The notes under the pieces: generated by a model
Told to the model about the DNA's origin: nothing
The model's database searches: none
Seen by the model: the letters and a program-made list of their open reading frames with translations, nothing else
Assembly (NCBI GenBank): GCA_002712845.1
Contig: PAUV01000096.1
Location: 1-6,653, forward strand
Source of the DNA: Rhodopirellula sp.
GTDB lineage: Bacteria; Planctomycetota; Planctomycetia; Pirellulales; Pirellulaceae
Direction of reading: 5' to 3'
Length of the DNA: 6,653 nucleotides
Shown here: positions 3,278 through 6,653 of the stretch, in pieces
Numbering within the stretch: position 1 is the stretch's first letter
Layout of the letters: the number at the start of each line of letters is the position of its first letter
Program-made: the position numbers and the translations under genes

Positions 3278-6262
3278 ATGAGAGCATATTGCTGCTGGGT
3301 ACTGATCCTTTCTTTTTTTGTTTTGGGATCGATTGGCTGTGATTCCAAGCAGGGGGCACAGGCAACTTCGCAACAAAAGGCTGGCGGCGCTAAGGGTGCT
3401 GCGGAGGCAAATGAGGGAGGCGCGAGTCAGGGTTCACAAGTTGCCTCCGGAAGTCAGGCTTGGGCGTTGTTGCAGCAGGGAAAGCCTGACCAAGCTTTCA
3501 CGATGGCTCAGCGGGTATTGATCGAGTCACCCGAGGACGAAGTTGCGTTGCAGACCATGGCATCGGTGCATGCCTCGCAAGGAGATTTTGCGGACGCAGC
3601 CAGAGTTGCCCGAGCCATTGGAAAACTCAATGGTGCTCAGGGCGTTGAGGATTGGTTGACGGCATTTGATTGGCACTTGCGTGCAAGTGACCTTTCCGCG
3701 GCTGAGGAAGATCTGCAGGAAGCCATACGGGTTGCACCGGATGACCCGAGGACTCATCGTACGATGGCTCAGTTGTTGAATGCTGAAGGGCGTCGATTTG
3801 AGTCGCGGCCATTCATTGTGAATCTCATCCGTCTCAATGCCGCACAGCCCCGTGAACTATTGAGTTTGGTTGAGCTGGCTAGTCCATTTATGTTGGTGGC
3901 ATTAGACGAGGTGGTGGGGGACCCGACGAATAGCCTGTTGGAATTGGGCAAAGCGAGGTACTTGCTGGTTGCTGATGTGGATCCGGAGGCGGCACTTGAA
4001 AAAGTAAATCGCTTGGCGACGCAGATATCGCATCCTGCCCTGGATGCTTTTCGTGGTCGTTTGATAGCGGAGATCGCAGATGAGGTTGCGTTTGAAAAGT
4101 GGCTTGAAGGTGTAACGCCGGGAACTGAGAAACAGCCTGAGTATTGGTCTGCAATTGGCCTGCGCCTTGTTCGCTCAGGTCGTGACAAGGAAGCGATTCG
4201 AGCTTTGGGAGAAGCCGTAAAGCTTGACCCGACCGATCGTGCCTCGTTGCGATTGTTTGCCGCTGCTTTGGAACGAGTAGGAGATGATGAAAACGCTGCA
4301 GTTGTACGTAAGAACCTTGCCACCTTGGATCAGTTGTTTCGGGTTGCGTCAGTTGCGGATCAAAGTCAGGTCATGTGGATTGCTGAGCACTTGCAGGGTT
4401 TGGCACGACCTTGGGAATCGTTGGGTTGGTATCAACATGCCTTGCAGATGCAAGGTGTGGATCCTCGTTCAAGTTCACAATTAAGTGATCGGCTCAATCA
4501 GATCGCCGCATGGGAAAAATCGGGAACCAGTGAGGCGGTGCTGCAATCACGTTTTGATCGGCTCGTGGGTATCGATCTTGCCAAGTACCCGACGCCAACT
4601 ATTGAGGGGATGGAATTGGTAGAGCCGTCGATCGAGTCTGGTCAAGAGACGCCGAGTGATCTAGCGTTTCGCGACATGGCTGCTCAGCTCGGGGTCGATG
4701 TTGATTTCACCAGTGAGTATCCGACCAACGAGGTGGACTTTTTTCTTTACCAAGCCAATGGCGGTGGACTTGCCGCTTTTGATTATGATCTGGACGGACT
4801 TTGCGATTTTTATGTAGTGCAAACAGGCGGGGATCCGCAGGCAATCGACAGCTCGGAACCCAATCAATTCTTCAGGCAACTGCCTGGTGCCGAGTTCCAA
4901 GCCATTGAGCAAGCTGCGGGTGTCGGGGACCGTAGGTATGGCCAAGGCATCTGTGCAGGTGACATCAATCAGGATGGATTCACTGATCTGATCGTAGCCA
5001 ATATCGGGCAGAATTCCGTCTACGTGAATCAGGGCGATGGCACCTTTCGTAAAGACATCGCTGCAATCGAATCATCCGATGGACGGTGGACTTCCAGTAT
5101 CGGACTGGCCGACGTGAACGGGGATCATCTGCCTGATGTGATCGAAGTGAATTACTTGAATGACCCTCTGATCTTCCAACGAAAGTGTCAAGACAAGAGG
5201 TTGGACTGCACACCGCAGCGTTTCCGAGCTGCTTCAGATCGGATCTTTGAAAATCTTGGCGATGGAACTTACGCTGTCGCAACGACCGGAAGCGGCAGCA
5301 TGGATGCCAGCCCGAATTACGGGTTTGGTTTGATTGTGACCACCTTTGGTCATTCGGGCGGAAATGAGATCTTTGTTTCCAATGATGGTGACCTGAATCA
5401 TTTCTGGAAAAGTTTGCCCGCGGATGCCGCTGGCAATACCGGATGGAAGTTGGTCGAGTCTGCTGGGGTCTCGGGCTGCAGTATTGGGGTCTCGGGCATC
5501 AGCCAGGCTTGCATGGGAATTGCTGCCAGTGACTTTGACCGGAATGGTTACATTGATGTGGGTGTGACCAATTTTCACAACGAGCCAATGAATCTCTTTC
5601 TGCAGAATGAAGCCGGATTCTTTACCGATGAAGCATTGCGTTTTGGCTTGGTTGAGAACTCCAAAGATATGCTCGGTTTTGGGACGCAAGCAGCCGACTA
5701 CGACAACGATGGCTGGGCGGATATCGCTGTTCTTAATGGGCATATCTATGATGCACGCTATGCCGAAATCCCATTCGCCATGCAACCGCAGTTGTTTCGC
5801 GGGGGGCTGAATGGATTCAAACTTCAGTCTTCGGCGAGTTTATCCGGTTATTGGAAGCGTTCTCAGTTGGGACGTACGCTGGCTATGTTTGACTGGAATC
5901 GGGATGGCAAAATGGATCTTCTTGCCAATCACCTTGATCAACCTCTGGCATTGCTGCAAAACGAAAGTGATTCTGGCAACTGGTTGCAAGTGGAACTTGT
6001 CGGCACCCTTTCGGAACGTGAGGCGATTGGCGCCAGAATCGAAGTTGAATCAGGTGGCCAACGCTGGGTGGGCTGGCAGATCGCCGGTGACGGTTACATG
6101 TGTACGAATGAGTCGCTGATCCATCTTGGTTTGGGAAGCCATGACGTGATCGACAAGCTTACGGTGCACTGGCCCGCAACGGAGTCCCAAGTATTTGAGC
6201 AGGTATCTACCAATCAGCGTTACCTATTGGTTGAAGGTCAGGACTCAGTTGTGCCGCGTTAG
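3278..6262 (+). CDS. TPR / FG-GAP (VCBS) beta-propeller / ASPIC-UnbV lipoprotein, CRTAC1-like
   Basis: A 994-residue exported protein. Residues 1-21 (MRAYCCWVLILSFFVLGSIGC) form a lipoprotein signal with the lipid-bearing Cys at 21. A Gly/Ala/Gln-rich linker runs to about 55. Helical TPR-like units follow, for example AWALLQQGKPDQAF and EAIRALGEAVKLDPTDRASL, up to about 450. The propeller has six DxDxDG-type calcium loops: D502-YDLDGLCD, D562-INQDGFTD, D612-VNGDHLPD, D752-FDRNGYID, D807-YDNDGWAD and D872-WNRDGKMD. C637 and C644 may form a disulfide. Residues 901-985 match the ASPIC/UnbV module (NWLQVELVG, AIGARIEV, HLGLG, VHWPA). In this family the N-terminal TPRs probably hold partners and the propeller binds calcium and a ligand; the ligand is unknown. 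I chose the ATG at 3278 because it gives a normal-length signal peptide. An ATG at 3224 and a TTG at 3170 are in-frame alternatives, and none has a well-spaced ribosome site. It is convergent with the HEAT-like gene. Confidence 0.93.
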   Translation: MRAYCCWVLILSFFVLGSIGCDSKQGAQATSQQKAGGAKGAAEANEGGASQGSQVASGSQAWALLQQGKPDQAFTMAQRVLIESPEDEVALQTMASVHASQGDFADAARVARAIGKLNGAQGVEDWLTAFDWHLRASDLSAAEEDLQEAIRVAPDDPRTHRTMAQLLNAEGRRFESRPFIVNLIRLNAAQPRELLSLVELASPFMLVALDEVVGDPTNSLLELGKARYLLVADVDPEAALEKVNRLATQISHPALDAFRGRLIAEIADEVAFEKWLEGVTPGTEKQPEYWSAIGLRLVRSGRDKEAIRALGEAVKLDPTDRASLRLFAAALERVGDDENAAVVRKNLATLDQLFRVASVADQSQVMWIAEHLQGLARPWESLGWYQHALQMQGVDPRSSSQLSDRLNQIAAWEKSGTSEAVLQSRFDRLVGIDLAKYPTPTIEGMELVEPSIESGQETPSDLAFRDMAAQLGVDVDFTSEYPTNEVDFFLYQANGGGLAAFDYDLDGLCDFYVVQTGGDPQAIDSSEPNQFFRQLPGAEFQAIEQAAGVGDRRYGQGICAGDINQDGFTDLIVANIGQNSVYVNQGDGTFRKDIAAIESSDGRWTSSIGLADVNGDHLPDVIEVNYLNDPLIFQRKCQDKRLDCTPQRFRAASDRIFENLGDGTYAVATTGSGSMDASPNYGFGLIVTTFGHSGGNEIFVSNDGDLNHFWKSLPADAAGNTGWKLVESAGVSGCSIGVSGISQACMGIAASDFDRNGYIDVGVTNFHNEPMNLFLQNEAGFFTDEALRFGLVENSKDMLGFGTQAADYDNDGWADIAVLNGHIYDARYAEIPFAMQPQLFRGGLNGFKLQSSASLSGYWKRSQLGRTLAMFDWNRDGKMDLLANHLDQPLALLQNESDSGNWLQVELVGTLSEREAIGARIEVESGGQRWVGWQIAGDGYMCTNESLIHLGLGSHDVIDKLTVHWPATESQVFEQVSTNQRYLLVEGQDSVVPR
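5464..5497 (+). repeat. 13-bp in-frame direct repeat (GVSG) within the propeller domain
   Basis: TGGGGTCTCGGGC occurs at 5464-5476 and 5485-5497, a 21-base period equal to seven codons, so the protein reads GVSG-CSI-GVSG. It lies just before the conserved QACMGIAASD stretch that leads into the fourth calcium loop. It looks like a small tandem duplication that preserved the frame. Confidence 0.5.
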
Positions 6263-6293
6263 AATCGGGCTTGTCCGCGGTGGATGCCGTGGA

Positions 6294-6653
6294 TCATTCG
6301 TCAAGAAAGACAGGTGAGTTGTCGCATTCCTTGATCAGCCGCTGAACACGTTCGTAGTCCAGTTCGCCATTACGAAAAAGTAATTCTTTTCGTTTCTCCG
6401 CATCGCCTTCCTGATTTTCGTACCAGTACTGAGCAATCGCGGCGATGGCGCGTTGACGCGCCTCAACTGGGCCATACATGTTCACTTTGAGTCCTGAGAG
6501 CCCCTCGAGGCTGCGCAGCGACCTGCGGGCAATGAACCTGATGGCGAGGTAGGGATCGTCAAGCAGTTGGGCTAAAAACGGCATTTGCCACCCGGTGCCG
6601 GAGATTGCCTGTGCAACGGGCCAGCCCATGCTCCACGCGACCAATGCTCGCTG
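6294..6653 (-). CDS. C-terminal part of a HEAT-repeat-like protein (5' partial)
   Basis: The frame is open to the right edge (first visible residues QRALVAWSMGW) and stops at TGA 6294-6296, giving the last 119 residues. The stretch ALVAWSMGWPVAQAISG, then WQMPFLAQLLDDPYLAIRFI, then ARRSLRSLEGL has the amphipathic helix pairs and D-P-Y-x-x-(V/I)-R pattern of HEAT-type repeats. The remaining tail (QRAIAAIAQYWYENQEG, then LDYERVQRLIKECDNSPVFL) is helical and charged. A TTG at 6642-6644 is not the true start because the frame continues past it. Tails like this can close larger planctomycete proteins, some with rhomboid or multiheme-cytochrome N-terminal parts; that is recollection and cannot be decided here because the N-terminus is missing. 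Its stop is 31 bases from the stop of the convergent lipoprotein gene, and no terminator hairpin with a T-run is visible between them. Confidence 0.7.
   Translation of the reverse strand, partial: QRALVAWSMGWPVAQAISGTGWQMPFLAQLLDDPYLAIRFIARRSLRSLEGLSGLKVNMYGPVEARQRAIAAIAQYWYENQEGDAEKRKELLFRNGELDYERVQRLIKECDNSPVFLDE

Noticed and set aside
3769..4323. 184-residue minus-strand ORF inside the large gene
   Set aside because: It is antisense to the TPR region of a clearly coding frame; its Ser/Arg/Ala-rich product is a mirror of that frame's codon use.
5234..5785. 183-residue minus-strand ORF inside the large gene
   Set aside because: It is antisense to the propeller domain, where the plus strand has well-formed calcium loops, and it has no plausible domain of its own.
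6263..6293. GC-rich stretch with CCGCGG between convergent genes as a terminator
   Set aside because: The palindrome is only 6 bp, with no loop and no T-run on either strand.

Overview
The window looks like chromosomal DNA from a planctomycete, most likely a Pirellulaceae (Rhodopirellula-like) bacterium. The basis is gene content rather than any database match: a TPR plus FG-GAP plus ASPIC/UnbV lipoprotein, a small membrane protein carrying the 'NPYQPS' motif common in that phylum, tiny secreted and zinc-ribbon proteins of lineage-restricted appearance, mostly weak Shine-Dalgarno sites and loose gene packing. I see no tRNA, rRNA, CRISPR array, insertion sequence or phage gene.

Layout. The left edge holds the 3' end of an unrecognised small gene (+, ending at 194). 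It converges on a small cysteine-rich, zinc-ribbon-like gene (-, 270-608). Next, on the minus strand, are a two-helix membrane protein (738-1172) and a membrane-anchored protein with a long Q/S/N-rich linker and a compact His/Arg-rich C-terminal domain (1290-2162). The last is divergent from a tiny exported protein (+, 2283-2558). About 720 bases without a clear gene follow (2559-3277). The first part is unusually rich in inverted repeats and contains two overlapping micro-ORFs with good ribosome binding sites. The second part is the leader of the next gene and holds a 10-bp direct repeat spaced 20 bp apart. The right half is one large gene (+, 3278-6262) for a roughly 990-residue TPR / beta-propeller / ASPIC lipoprotein. 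It ends 31 bases from a convergent gene whose C-terminus looks like a HEAT-type helical repeat and which runs off the right edge.

How the genes may work together. Most products appear to belong to the cell envelope: an exported small protein, two membrane proteins and a large surface lipoprotein. The sequence does not show one pathway. The three minus-strand genes at 270-2162 lie in tandem but are separated by 117-129 bases, so co-transcription is possible but not shown. The places most worth a second look are the structured intergenic region at about 2640-2886 and the nuclease-toxin-like C-terminal domain of the 1290-2162 product.
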